From Haloprofundus halophilus (GTDB lineage Archaea > Halobacteriota > Halobacteria > Halobacteriales > Haloferacaceae): a stretch of DNA of 64,000 bases. The stretch is taken from the NCBI RefSeq assembly GCF_003439925.1, contig NZ_QQRR01000003.1, positions 1-64,000 of the forward strand, written 5' to 3'. Made by a program: the position numbers and the translations under genes. Positions 46,499 through 54,045 of this stretch are shown piece after piece. Each line of letters starts with the position of its first letter. The stretch's first letter is position 1. The notes below the pieces were generated by a model. It had not been told where the DNA came from and did no database searches. It worked only from the letters and a program-made list of their open reading frames with translations.

Positions 46499-47073
46499 CA
46501 GTGATCCCTCCGCTCGGCCACTTCGACGTGCGGCATAAACCAGGCGTAGTAGGAGACGGTCAGACCCGTCAACGACATGAACATACCGAAGGTGTAGATG
46601 CCGAAGAACTGGGTCCGGGCCAACGTGAGGTACTCGCCGACGATCAACGCCGCGAAGGTGATGGTCAACACGGTGAGTCCGCCCATGGCGATCAGTCCCT
46701 CGGCGGCGTCGCTCGCCGGGTGGTACGCGACGATCCACCGGTCCTCGGTCTCGATCCAGGGCGCCGTGAGGCCGCTCCCGTCGGTTCGGGGCGCGTCCGC
46801 TTCGTCGGTGGGCCTCGCGGCGCGGTCCATGAATCGGTGGAAGAACGCCGTCACGCCGACGAGGCCGAAGAGCGCGACCCAGACGATCACCCCTACCTGA
46901 CTCGGGGAGAGCTTGTTCGGGGTATCGACAAACCCGTCCAGCGGTCGAAACTCGCTGACGCTGTGGTCGATCTGAATCTCCTCCGACGGCGGTTCGCCCT
47001 GTAGCCCGACGAACCACATCGGAAGCAGGACGGCGAGGACGATGCCGATTACGACGATAGCTCGACGGTCCAT
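46498..47073 (-). CDS. narA: First gene of the nar operon: membrane protein
   Basis: A 191-residue protein with about four membrane helices: a signal-like first helix (AIVVIGIVLAVLLPMWFVG), one around residue 65 and two near the C-terminus (VLTITFAALIVGEYLTLA; YTFGMFMSLTGLTVSYYAW). Conserved His in AFFHRFMD and AYHPASDAAE could ligate heme. A first membrane protein of unknown role is typical of haloarchaeal nar operons and is often called narA; I use that symbol with caution. Confidence 0.7.
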   Translation of the reverse strand: MDRRAIVVIGIVLAVLLPMWFVGLQGEPPSEEIQIDHSVSEFRPLDGFVDTPNKLSPSQVGVIVWVALFGLVGVTAFFHRFMDRAARPTDEADAPRTDGSGLTAPWIETEDRWIVAYHPASDAAEGLIAMGGLTVLTITFAALIVGEYLTLARTQFFGIYTFGMFMSLTGLTVSYYAWFMPHVEVAERRDH

Positions 47074-47130
47074 GAATTAATTGTGATTTACTCAGTACGT
47101 TTACAAAATTTTGACGTGTTTATTCGGTCG
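47074..47130 (-). promoter_or_regulatory. Promoter region of the nar operon
   Basis: An AT-rich segment lies upstream of the start at 47073, with a TTGTAAA box about 30 bp before the ATG. At 47115-47126 the sequence CGTGTTTATTCG keeps six of eight bases of the CGAA-N4-TTCG motif at 42 bp from the ATG, the spacing seen in the nirK island. Confidence 0.45.
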
Positions 47131-47299
47131 CTTATTCCCTATGTCTTGGTATGACAAGGCACGGGTTATTAAATATTGTCCCCTACCTTCAGCTAACTCC
47201 GAAACTGCCTAATGCCTGCTTCACTGGCGGTGGCATTCTGCACAAAACAGGAAGTTTGATTTCAGCCCGGATCTCTGTTCGTCCGCGTCCGACCCGCCG

Positions 47300-48469
47300 T
47301 CAGTTCCACTCGGAGTCGAGGGCTTCGGCGAGCGAGTCGACCTCCTGTGCCGTGTTCACGGCGTGGATCGACGCGCGGACCGCGCTCGGCTCGGACAGCG
47401 ATCTGATCACGACGTTCTCGTCCGCGAGGCGCTCGACTGTTGCCGCCGGATTGTCGACGTCGACAGTCACCAACCCCGACTCCGGCGTCGCCGGACTACG
47501 GAGTCTGTCGGCGGGCACGGATTCGACGAATCTCTCGACGAGCCGCCGAATCCGGTCTCGGACCTCGTCGACGCCGACCTCGTCGATCAGATCGACAGCC
47601 TCCCGGAGGGCGACGTGGGGGACGGGGTTCGCCGAGCCGACCTCGAAGCGACGTGCGCCCGGCGCGTACTCGTAGGGGTCCGCGCTCGGCGCTTCGACGC
47701 TCCGGTACCCGACTGTCCGGGGGGCGAGACTCTCGGCCGCATCCCGGTCGACGTAGAGGAACCCGCTGCCCCACAGCCCCAGCAGCCACTTGTGTCCGGC
47801 CGCTGCGACGGCGTCGGCGCCCCACTCACCGACGTCCATCGGTAACTGACCCGGCACCTGCACGGCGTCGACGAGTGCGAACGCGTTCGCGTCGTGGGTG
47901 GCTTCCACCAGCTCCGCCACGGGCAGCCGTGTCCCGTGGGTCCACGTCACGGCGCTGAAGCAGGCGAGCTTCGCGTCGGCGACGGCCTCGGCGAACGCGT
48001 CCACGTCGATTCGCCCCGCCTCCGTCTCGACGACGCGAACCTCGACGCCGTCTCGCTCCAGCCGCTGCCAGGGGAGTCGCCCCGCCGGGTGTTCGAGGTC
48101 GGTCCGGACGACGACGTCACCGGGCTCCCAGTCGATGGCGTTCGAGATAGCGTTGATTCCGGCGGTGGTACTCTCGGTGAGCGCGATCTCGTCGGGGTCG
48201 GCGCCGACGAAGGCGGCGAGTCGCTCGCGGGTACGGTCGTACTCGTCGAAGGCCGCCTCGTAAGGGTCGCTTTCCACCGGGACCTCGTACTCGTGAGATC
48301 GGACGAATTCGTCGGCCGCGTCGACGACACGGCGCGGACTGGGTCCGTGCGCACCGAAGTTCATGTAGGTTCCTTCCTGCAGCGCCGGTACGTCGGCCCG
48401 GAGTTCGGACACACCCGTCGTCCCGGCATCGGCGGTCTCCGCGTCTGCTGCGCGATCTCTGTGGGTCAT
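47300..48469 (-). CDS. Class V PLP aminotransferase (cysteine-desulfurase-like)
   Basis: A 389-residue class V protein. The Schiff-base Lys is in AAGHKWLLGLWG, and the SNAIDWEPGDVVV and DLEHPAGRLP segments match the family. I see no Cys in the position of the IscS/SufS loop, so a desulfurase function is not assured; kynureninase or isopenicillin-epimerase-like activity is also possible. It stands at the left edge of a sulfur-carrier module. The upstream sequence has a GTAT-N9-ATAC repeat and an ATTAAC box near -25. Confidence 0.72.
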   Translation of the reverse strand: MTHRDRAADAETADAGTTGVSELRADVPALQEGTYMNFGAHGPSPRRVVDAADEFVRSHEYEVPVESDPYEAAFDEYDRTRERLAAFVGADPDEIALTESTTAGINAISNAIDWEPGDVVVRTDLEHPAGRLPWQRLERDGVEVRVVETEAGRIDVDAFAEAVADAKLACFSAVTWTHGTRLPVAELVEATHDANAFALVDAVQVPGQLPMDVGEWGADAVAAAGHKWLLGLWGSGFLYVDRDAAESLAPRTVGYRSVEAPSADPYEYAPGARRFEVGSANPVPHVALREAVDLIDEVGVDEVRDRIRRLVERFVESVPADRLRSPATPESGLVTVDVDNPAATVERLADENVVIRSLSEPSAVRASIHAVNTAQEVDSLAEALDSEWN

Positions 48470-48719
48470 CGTCCGACGATAAGCGCCACACGTGTTAATA
48501 GTATGGTGCTAAAATACCAACACTGCTATCGGCGCGACCGACTGCCGTCAGCGGCGGGCGAAGCAGCGGTCGTCAGAGCTGCCGCCCGTGAACGGCCGAC
48601 GTCGCGGCAGTCGACTCGACTACTTCTCGACGTCGAATCGGCACGCGCCGCGCATCCGGCCGCCGAGAGTCGGCAACGCCGGGTCCAGCGACGACGAGGT
48701 CTCGGGTTTCGTCGCTTAT

Positions 48720-49076
48720 CTATTCGGTGTAGCTCTCGATCAGTTCCCGTAGCTGGTCGGCACCGCGTACCCCGACCACCTTTTCGACCGGTTCACCGTC
48801 TGCGAACAGGACGAGCGTCGGAACGCCCCTGACGCCGTACGCCCCGGCGAGCTGCTGGTTAGCGTCGACGTCGACTTTCGCGACGGTGGCGTCGGTGTCG
48901 GCGGCCAACGTCTCGACGATGGGGTCGAGCATCTGACACGGTCCGCACCAGTCGGCGTAGAAGTCCGCGAGGACGACGCCGCCGCCGGCGACGAGGTCGT
49001 TCAGTTCGGCCTGTCCGTCGACGTAGACCGGTTCGTTGCGAGTGCCCGTTTCGGAGGTGGACTCTGCTGTCATCAC
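48720..49076 (-). CDS. trxA: Thioredoxin
   Basis: A 118-residue thioredoxin with the active site ADWCGPCQML (Cys about residues 45 and 48), cis-Pro in RGVPTLVLF, and a short N-terminal extension. It reduces disulfides and, next to TusA/DsrE and rhodanese genes, may also transfer persulfide sulfur. A TCTTAACAT box about 26 bp before the ATG and an operator-like element directly upstream of that suggest its own transcription unit. Confidence 0.88.
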   Translation of the reverse strand: MMTAESTSETGTRNEPVYVDGQAELNDLVAGGGVVLADFYADWCGPCQMLDPIVETLAADTDATVAKVDVDANQQLAGAYGVRGVPTLVLFADGEPVEKVVGVRGADQLRELIESYTE

Positions 49077-49115
49077 TCGTCGTTACGAGACGGTAGATGT
49101 TAAGAGTTTTGGAAA

Positions 49116-49129
49116 TACTCCACAATACT
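49116..49129. promoter_or_regulatory. TACTCCACAATACT element upstream of thioredoxin
   Basis: This 14-bp sequence begins 40 bp upstream of the thioredoxin ATG. The identical 14-mer is found before the persulfide dioxygenase gene (53650-53663), and a close palindromic version before the TauE unit (51139-51152). It is a candidate operator of the sulfur module. Confidence 0.55.
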
Positions 49130-49190
49130 GTGGCTGGCGAACGGACGACCACCTGTATCAGTTCTGTCGAAGGCGAATCGAGGGGTTAGG

Positions 49191-49230
49191 GGAAGGCGAA
49201 AGAGGGCGAAAGAGGGCGAAAGAGGGTGAG
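49191..49230 (+). repeat. Four tandem 10-bp units
   Basis: AGAGGGCGAA-type units at 49201-49210 and 49211-49220 are exact; flanking units at 49191-49200 and 49221-49230 are degenerate. They lie in the gap between thioredoxin and the HTH gene, near the 3' end of the latter. Confidence 0.8.
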
Positions 49231-49271
49231 AGCAGACGAGAGAACGGGGGCCAACCCGCCGAGAGCGCCGC

Positions 49272-49673
49272 TCAGCCTTCGACGGAGACCGTCGTGTCGG
49301 TCTCTTCGTACTTCGTCTCGAACTCCTGGATGAGCTGACCCATCTTGGCGTACCAGTCGTTGAGCATCCGCTGCATCTCCCTCGAAATCTCCGTGGACTC
49401 CGTCGGCGAGTAGACGTGGTAGTAGCCACCCTGTTCGTAGTTGACCTGCTCCTTCTGGATGAAGCCGGCCTGCAACAGGCGTTGGACCGCGCGGTAGGCC
49501 GTCGAGCGCTCGCGCTCGATCTCCGCGGCAATCTCGTCCACCGTGAGCGGATCCGTCGACCGAACCAGAGTCTGGAAGCAGTCCTTGTCGAGCTGTTTGA
49601 GGCCGTGGAAGCACTCGAGCAGACCCTCGCACTCCATGTCCCGTCGGAGTTGTTCTGACATCGAATCTGGCAT
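49272..49673 (-). CDS. Winged-helix regulator with N-terminal Cys cluster
   Basis: A 133-residue regulator. The HTH reads LTVDEIAAEIERERSTAYRAVQRL followed by a GFIQKEQV wing (TrmB/MarR-like). It has three Cys near the N-terminus in MECEGLLECF and KDCFQTL. Cys in this position suits a persulfide or redox sensor, and the gene sits inside a sulfane-sulfur module with shared operators. The sensing role is inferred. Start at 49673; a second ATG at 49661 is possible. The C-terminal part is a helical dimerisation segment. Confidence 0.75.
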   Translation of the reverse strand: MPDSMSEQLRRDMECEGLLECFHGLKQLDKDCFQTLVRSTDPLTVDEIAAEIERERSTAYRAVQRLLQAGFIQKEQVNYEQGGYYHVYSPTESTEISREMQRMLNDWYAKMGQLIQEFETKYEETDTTVSVEG

Positions 49674-49819
49674 CGTTATCACCCTAGGTAGACGACGGAC
49701 CGGTAAAAGGGTTGTGTATATGACGTACAATTCTGCGCTCGTCAGTTTCACGAGTCAGAAAGTGCCGCGGGAAAACGAACGTCCACGGTGACGGCCGACC
49801 GACGCGTTCGGTCGGGCGG

Positions 49820-50863
49820 TTAGTCGCTGCTCGATACCGTCGGTCCAGCCTCTTCTTCGCGGAGGTTCTTGATGCTCGAGTACACGACGGCTCCGCTGAC
49901 CAGGAGCGCCGAGAGTATGATCAGGGCGAAGCTCGCGGTGTTGAGCACTTCCATGCCGAGGTAGCCGCTCAGCTGGCGGAACGCGACTGCGACCGCGCCA
50001 CCGAGGAGCATCAGACCGAAGTAGATCTTGATCTCGCTCTCGTGGACGATGCTGGTCGCCGCGGAGCCGAGTCGAGCGCCCAGTGCGCTCCCGGCCAAAA
50101 GCGGTACTACGATGTCGAGTTTCACCCCGCCGGTCGAGGCGTACAGGTAGGTGCCGATACCGCCGGAGAACACGATCTCGAAGAGGTCGGTCCCGACGGC
50201 GATGGGAACCGGCACGCCGATGATGTAGAACAGCGCGGGCATGCGGATGAAGCCGCCGCCGACGCCGAGGAACCCCGAGAGCAGCCCGGTCACGAACGCC
50301 ACCGCCAGGATGACCCACAGCGACACCTGCACGCCGCCGCGCAGGTTCAACATCGGCGGGATGTGGTACGACTGAATCTTCTTGGCGATGTCGGGGATGT
50401 CGTCGGCGTCGGCTTCGACGTCACCGTCGGCGTCGTGACTGACGCCGCCGTCAGTATCGTCGTTGCCGGTCAGTTCTTGATAGGTGAAGAACGCGCCGAT
50501 ACCGCCGAGCAGCACCACGTAGATGACGCTGATGAGCGCGTCGGCGCTCCCCTGTGCCTGTAAGCCGACGACCAGTTCCTTGCCGATTTCGAGACCGATG
50601 GTGGTCCCGATAATCATCGACACGCCGAGTTTGTAGTCGACCTGTCCGAGGTCACGGTGTTTGAGCGTCGCGATGACGGAGGTCCCGAACACGAACGCGA
50701 GACCGCTCCCGACGGCGACCGTCGGCTCGTAGCCCATCACGAGCAAGACGGGCGTCACGAGGAACGACCCGCCCATGCCGAAGAAGCCGAACAGGACGCC
50801 GATCATGAGTCCGAAGACGACGAACAGCGCGAGCAACGCCACGCTGATTCCGAAGACGTCCAC
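49820..50863 (-). CDS. TauE/SafE-family sulfite/organosulfur exporter
   Basis: A 347-residue membrane protein with about eight hydrophobic segments in two homologous halves. The family motif GFFGMGGSFLVTPVLLV lies near residue 30 and is echoed by GFLGVGGGFIRMPALFYI in the second half. These proteins move sulfite, sulfoacetate or similar anions. The start is GTG at 50863, 2 bp after the stop of a small DUF7512-like gene. A cytosolic acidic loop (DDTDGGVSHDADGDVEADADD) sits between the halves. Confidence 0.88.
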   Translation of the reverse strand: MDVFGISVALLALFVVFGLMIGVLFGFFGMGGSFLVTPVLLVMGYEPTVAVGSGLAFVFGTSVIATLKHRDLGQVDYKLGVSMIIGTTIGLEIGKELVVGLQAQGSADALISVIYVVLLGGIGAFFTYQELTGNDDTDGGVSHDADGDVEADADDIPDIAKKIQSYHIPPMLNLRGGVQVSLWVILAVAFVTGLLSGFLGVGGGFIRMPALFYIIGVPVPIAVGTDLFEIVFSGGIGTYLYASTGGVKLDIVVPLLAGSALGARLGSAATSIVHESEIKIYFGLMLLGGAVAVAFRQLSGYLGMEVLNTASFALIILSALLVSGAVVYSSIKNLREEEAGPTVSSSD

Positions 50864-50865
50864 GA

Positions 50866-51021
50866 TTACTCCTCACCCGTGATGATGTCGGTTACGGCCG
50901 GGCCGACCGCCTTCTCCAGCGCGCCGTATCCTACGTAGAGGATGGCCGCTTCGACGAGCACTAAGCTCACGAGTCGGATTGATTCGAAGTTGACCGTCAG
51001 TGCACCTTCGGTCGCTACCAC
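50866..51021 (-). CDS. DUF7512-like 51-residue membrane protein
   Basis: A small gene with a GTG start at 51021. The protein has one membrane helix with the text LVSLVLVEAAILYVGYGALEK, then a short acidic end. The YVGYGALEK motif matches my memory of the haloarchaeal DUF7512 family, which is often found beside TauE and SulP transporters. It ends 2 bp before TauE, implying a shared transcript and possibly a transporter subunit. An in-frame stop lies directly upstream, so this is close to the full length. Confidence 0.7.
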   Translation of the reverse strand: MVATEGALTVNFESIRLVSLVLVEAAILYVGYGALEKAVGPAVTDIITGEE

Positions 51022-51138
51022 GGGCCGTCACGACCGTTACGGTCAGGCTTCGAGCGTCCCTGATTCGTTGGTATTGTATGCATCATGCTTTTCTGTTCAG
51101 TACCCTCTATCCGACGACCCCATTTAACACTTTTGAGA

Positions 51139-51152
51139 GTATTGTGCAATAC
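51139..51152. promoter_or_regulatory. GTATTG-TG-CAATAC palindrome upstream of the TauE unit
   Basis: A perfect 6-bp-arm inverted repeat just upstream of a GTGTTAAATG TATA-like box (about 51122-51131). On the opposite strand it reads TATTGCACAATACT, close to the thioredoxin and dioxygenase elements. The small gene begins about 118 bp further on, leaving a leader of about 80 nt. Confidence 0.55.
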
Positions 51153-51188
51153 ACTCATTTCTAATCTATTCGATAACGTATCGATATC

Positions 51189-51308
51189 TCATAGACGACG
51201 ATAGGCGGCGAGACGAGCGGCGAGAATCTCTTCGATAGGCGTCCGGTACTCGTGCGCGACATCTCGTCGTGCGGGTCGACGACCATCAGTTACGATTGAA
51301 CCTTGCAC
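51189..51308 (-). CDS. Possible 39-residue protein (weak)
   Basis: A GTG-initiated frame encodes a 39-residue peptide ending AHEYRTPIEEILAARLAAYRRL split into helix-forming text, with a CTAATTTTG box about 20 bp before. It lies in an otherwise empty 435-bp gap. No homologue recognised and no neighbour coupling. It may be a chance frame or the relic of a longer gene. Confidence 0.2.
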   Translation of the reverse strand: MQGSIVTDGRRPARRDVAHEYRTPIEEILAARLAAYRRL

Positions 51309-51456
51309 AGAATTTCAAAATTAGTGGTATATCGGTTGGGAGCCGACAGGAGAATGTCTCTCTGGCTCGAAGCAACGTGCTAACAACCGGTCGCGAGTAC
51401 GAGAATCGCTACCGCCGGTCCAGTGAGTACCTGAAAGGAACGTCCGAAAAACGAAC

Positions 51457-51921
51457 TCAGTCGCTCGGGGCGACCGCCGCATCGGAGTCGGCCTGTCGAG
51501 ACCGCCAGTAGCCCTGCGCGTAGGCGCCGAGGAACATCCCGCCGATGGCCCAGAGGATGGGGAGATTCCCGATGCCGACGCTGGCGTAGGCGGCACCCGG
51601 ACAGATACCCGAGAGCCCCCACCCGACGCCGAAGATCGAACCGCCGACGACGACGTTGCGGTCGAACTCTTTGACGCGGCGAACGTACGAACTGCCGGTC
51701 AGCGGCGCGGTACGGTCGCTACGCGTCGCAATCGCGAACACGATGCCCGTCACGATGGCGGCACCGCCCATCACGAACAACAGCCCGAAATCCTCGAACT
51801 GGAGGAAGTCGAGCACGACTTCGGGTTTCGCCATCCCGCTGATGGCCAGACCGAATCCGAAGATGAGCCCGCCGACGTAGATTATCGGCAGGAACCACGG
51901 GCTGCGGCTCTCCGAGCTCAC
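51457..51921 (-). CDS. YeeE/YedE half-transporter (second half)
   Basis: A 154-residue membrane protein with about four helices. GWGLSGICPGAAYASVG carries the conserved Cys of the YeeE/YedE thiosulfate-transport family. It is the C-terminal-type half; the preceding gene encodes the other half, and together they equal one full-length YeeE. GTG start at 51921 overlaps the upstream stop (GTGA), so the halves are co-translated. It probably imports thiosulfate or a sulfane-sulfur species. Confidence 0.85.
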   Translation of the reverse strand: MSSESRSPWFLPIIYVGGLIFGFGLAISGMAKPEVVLDFLQFEDFGLLFVMGGAAIVTGIVFAIATRSDRTAPLTGSSYVRRVKEFDRNVVVGGSIFGVGWGLSGICPGAAYASVGIGNLPILWAIGGMFLGAYAQGYWRSRQADSDAAVAPSD

Positions 51922-52412
51922 GGCGACACCCCCAGCGCCTGCACTAACTGCGCGGTACCGATAGCGACGGCGAGGAACGTCGCGACGTTGACGAACGACG
52001 TGTTCGACAGCGACCCGACGCCGCAGACGCCGTGGCCCGACGTACAGCCTTTCCCGAGGCGCGTCCCGACGCCGACGAGGAAGCCGCCGAAGAGCAGCCG
52101 CCACCACTGAACGTCGGTCGTCCACATACCCTCACCGGAGACGAGGACGTAGACGGCGGCGCCGCTGACGATGCCCGCAGTGAAGACGAGTCGCCATCCG
52201 CGCGACTGGACGTACTTGAAGCGGTTGAACCGCGGCACGTCCGAGACGTACGAGAGCGTCGATTCGAGGAACGTGCTCGCGCCCGCGATGATACCCGTCG
52301 AGAGGTAGATCGTCGCGGCTCCCAGCCCGACGAGCAATCCGCCGATGAGATACGGCAAGATCCCTCGCGGGAAGAAGTCGGCGAGCGCGAGCAGCGGAAC
52401 GAGTTCGCTCAT
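51918..52412 (-). CDS. YeeE/YedE half-transporter (first half)
   Basis: A 164-residue membrane protein with about four helices. GTRLGKGCTSGHGVCGVGSLS has the two conserved Cys of the YeeE family. It starts just 1 bp after the stop of the rhodanese-dioxygenase gene and overlaps the second half by 4 bp. In bacteria a single YeeE carries thiosulfate through relay Cys; here the path would be split over two chains. Adjacent to TusA in the same island, as YeeE and TusA/YeeD are in bacteria. Confidence 0.87.
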   Translation of the reverse strand: MSELVPLLALADFFPRGILPYLIGGLLVGLGAATIYLSTGIIAGASTFLESTLSYVSDVPRFNRFKYVQSRGWRLVFTAGIVSGAAVYVLVSGEGMWTTDVQWWRLLFGGFLVGVGTRLGKGCTSGHGVCGVGSLSNTSFVNVATFLAVAIGTAQLVQALGVSP

Positions 52413-52413
52413 C

Positions 52414-53595
52414 TTAGTTGGTCATTGCCTCTTCGCTGGCGGCGCAGTTGTTCGGGCCGAGTTCCAGCTCGAACGCGGCCTTGTCATCGGGCGTTTCCTG
52501 GCCGAGGTTCGCGGCGATGATCTCCTCGTAGTTGGCCGGGCGCGGCGGCATGTCGGCGACGACGAACTCGACGAACTCGTCTTCGTCCATCGACAGCGCG
52601 GCCATCGTCTCCTTCAGTTCGCCGAGTTCGGCCGTGTACGTACCGTCTTCCTGGGCCGTCGCAGCGTCGCTGAAGTGCGCGGGCGCGATAATCGTCTCGT
52701 CGGGCAGCGGCAGCACCTTCTCGGTGAGGCTCTCGTAGAGCGTCTTCGCGGCCCGTTTCGCGGCTTCAGGATCTTCGAGGTCCGGACGGGCGACGCTCTC
52801 GGTGAAGAGGCCGTCGCCGGTGAACAGCACGTCGCCGACCCTGTAGGCGGTCATACCCGTCGTGTGGCCGGGCGTGTGGATAACTTCGATTTCGACGTTC
52901 CCGACCGCGAGCGTCTCGCCGTCGGTGACTCTCTCGAAGTCGATGTCGTAGTCGACACCGCGCTCGGCCGCGGCGGCGGGCAGTACAGCGGTCGCGTCCG
53001 TGTCGTCCGCGAGCGTGCGAATACCGGAGATGTGGTCGGCGTGTACGTGCGTGTCGATGGCGTAGGTGAGCTCCGCACCGAGGGTCCGCAGGTCCTGGAC
53101 GTACTCGTTCGTGAACGCACGAAGCGGGTCGACGACCGCGGCCTCGCCGTCGGAGACGACGAGGTAGGCCAGACAGCCGCTGGAGGGACGGCGGTACTGG
53201 GCGATGGTCGCGTCGACATCGACGTCGAGTTCGGCGTACTCGTAGATACGCGCCCAACCGTTCATCCCGTCTTCGAGGTGATTGACGTCGTAGCCTTCCT
53301 CCTGGACGAACTCTGCGATCATCTCGCTGGAGCCGCCTTTCGCACAGAGCACGGTGATCGTGCGGTCGTCGGGAAGTTCCGCGAGGAGGTCTTCGGGAAC
53401 CCCGTCGAGCAGCTCGAAGTAGGGGTAGTTCACGCTCTCGACGGTCTCACCGTCGATGCGCCACTCGTCGTAGTTGTCCTCCGAACGCACGTCGAGGAGG
53501 AATACGTCCTCGCCGTCGTCGATGCGCGCCTTCAGCTCGCTCGGGGTGACCGACTCGACCGATTCCTCGTCAATCGATGTGTTTTCGCTGGTCAT
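52414..53595 (-). CDS. Rhodanese-persulfide dioxygenase fusion (metallo-beta-lactamase fold)
   Basis: A 393-residue fusion. Residues ~15-115 are a rhodanese domain with the active-site Cys in VLCAKGGSSEM. Residues ~125-365 are an ETHE1-like beta-lactamase-fold dioxygenase with iron ligands in DTHVHADHISG, HTPGHTTGM and TGDGLF. The order (rhodanese first) is the reverse of CstB-type fusions I know. It would take persulfide to sulfite and thiosulfate, feeding YeeE and TauE. The gene has its own upstream element and is divergent from TusA. Confidence 0.88.
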   Translation of the reverse strand: MTSENTSIDEESVESVTPSELKARIDDGEDVFLLDVRSEDNYDEWRIDGETVESVNYPYFELLDGVPEDLLAELPDDRTITVLCAKGGSSEMIAEFVQEEGYDVNHLEDGMNGWARIYEYAELDVDVDATIAQYRRPSSGCLAYLVVSDGEAAVVDPLRAFTNEYVQDLRTLGAELTYAIDTHVHADHISGIRTLADDTDATAVLPAAAAERGVDYDIDFERVTDGETLAVGNVEIEVIHTPGHTTGMTAYRVGDVLFTGDGLFTESVARPDLEDPEAAKRAAKTLYESLTEKVLPLPDETIIAPAHFSDAATAQEDGTYTAELGELKETMAALSMDEDEFVEFVVADMPPRPANYEEIIAANLGQETPDDKAAFELELGPNNCAASEEAMTN

Positions 53596-53649
53596 CGTCG
53601 TTTCTCAGTATCGGTGGGCTACCAATAAATCTTTGCATAGTATTCCAAC

Positions 53650-53663
53650 TACTCCACAATACT
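53650..53663. promoter_or_regulatory. TACTCCACAATACT element upstream of the persulfide dioxygenase
   Basis: The 14-bp sequence is identical to that before thioredoxin. It lies 55 bp from the ATG, about 20 bp upstream of a GATTTATTGG TATA-like box. An AGTATT at 53638-53643 pairs with the terminal AATACT at an overall 25-bp span. Confidence 0.55.
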
Positions 53664-53799
53664 CTTCCCGCTGGAGGCCCTCGAGAACGACGAAAGAACG
53701 GATGAAATCTCATCACCGGTAGTGGTTGTGCCTGAGCAGAACACGACTACCAATATCCTTATTAGGACGCATCCAATATTGGGAAATGAAGTCAATATC

Positions 53800-54042
53800 A
53801 TGACTCAGTACGAAGTTAGCGAAACGCTGGACGTGAAAGGACAGAACTGCCCGATGCCGGTAGTGAAGACGAAGCAGGCCGTCGACGGCCTCGGCGTCGG
53901 CGACGTACTCGAGGTCCTGGCGACGGACCCCGGGAGCACGAGCGACCTCGGCGGCTGGGCCGACACCACCGACGGCGTCGAGCTCCTCGACCAGCAGGAA
54001 AGCGACGACGTCTACAAACACTACGTGCGCAAGACGGAGTAA
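53800..54042 (+). CDS. tusA: TusA-family sulfur carrier
   Basis: An 80-residue TusA protein. The active Cys is in QNCPMPVVKTKQA, the family signature. The ATG at 53800 is chosen; the upstream in-frame 26 residues look non-coding. It accepts persulfide sulfur from rhodanese or desulfurase partners and delivers it to DsrE-type proteins or thiolation enzymes. It is followed 3 bp later by the DsrE2 gene, so the two form one unit. A CCAATATTGG palindrome at 53772-53781 lies about 20 bp upstream. Confidence 0.9.
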   Translation: MTQYEVSETLDVKGQNCPMPVVKTKQAVDGLGVGDVLEVLATDPGSTSDLGGWADTTDGVELLDQQESDDVYKHYVRKTE

Positions 54043-54045
54043 TCG

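Noticed and set aside
47300..48469. Class V protein as a definite cysteine desulfurase
   Set aside because: PLP Lys is present but I find no mobile-loop Cys, so a sulfur-donor role is not supported beyond location.
53772..53781. CCAATATTGG palindrome before tusA
   Set aside because: A 10-bp palindrome occurring once, with no copy elsewhere in the sulfur module; insufficient to call an operator.
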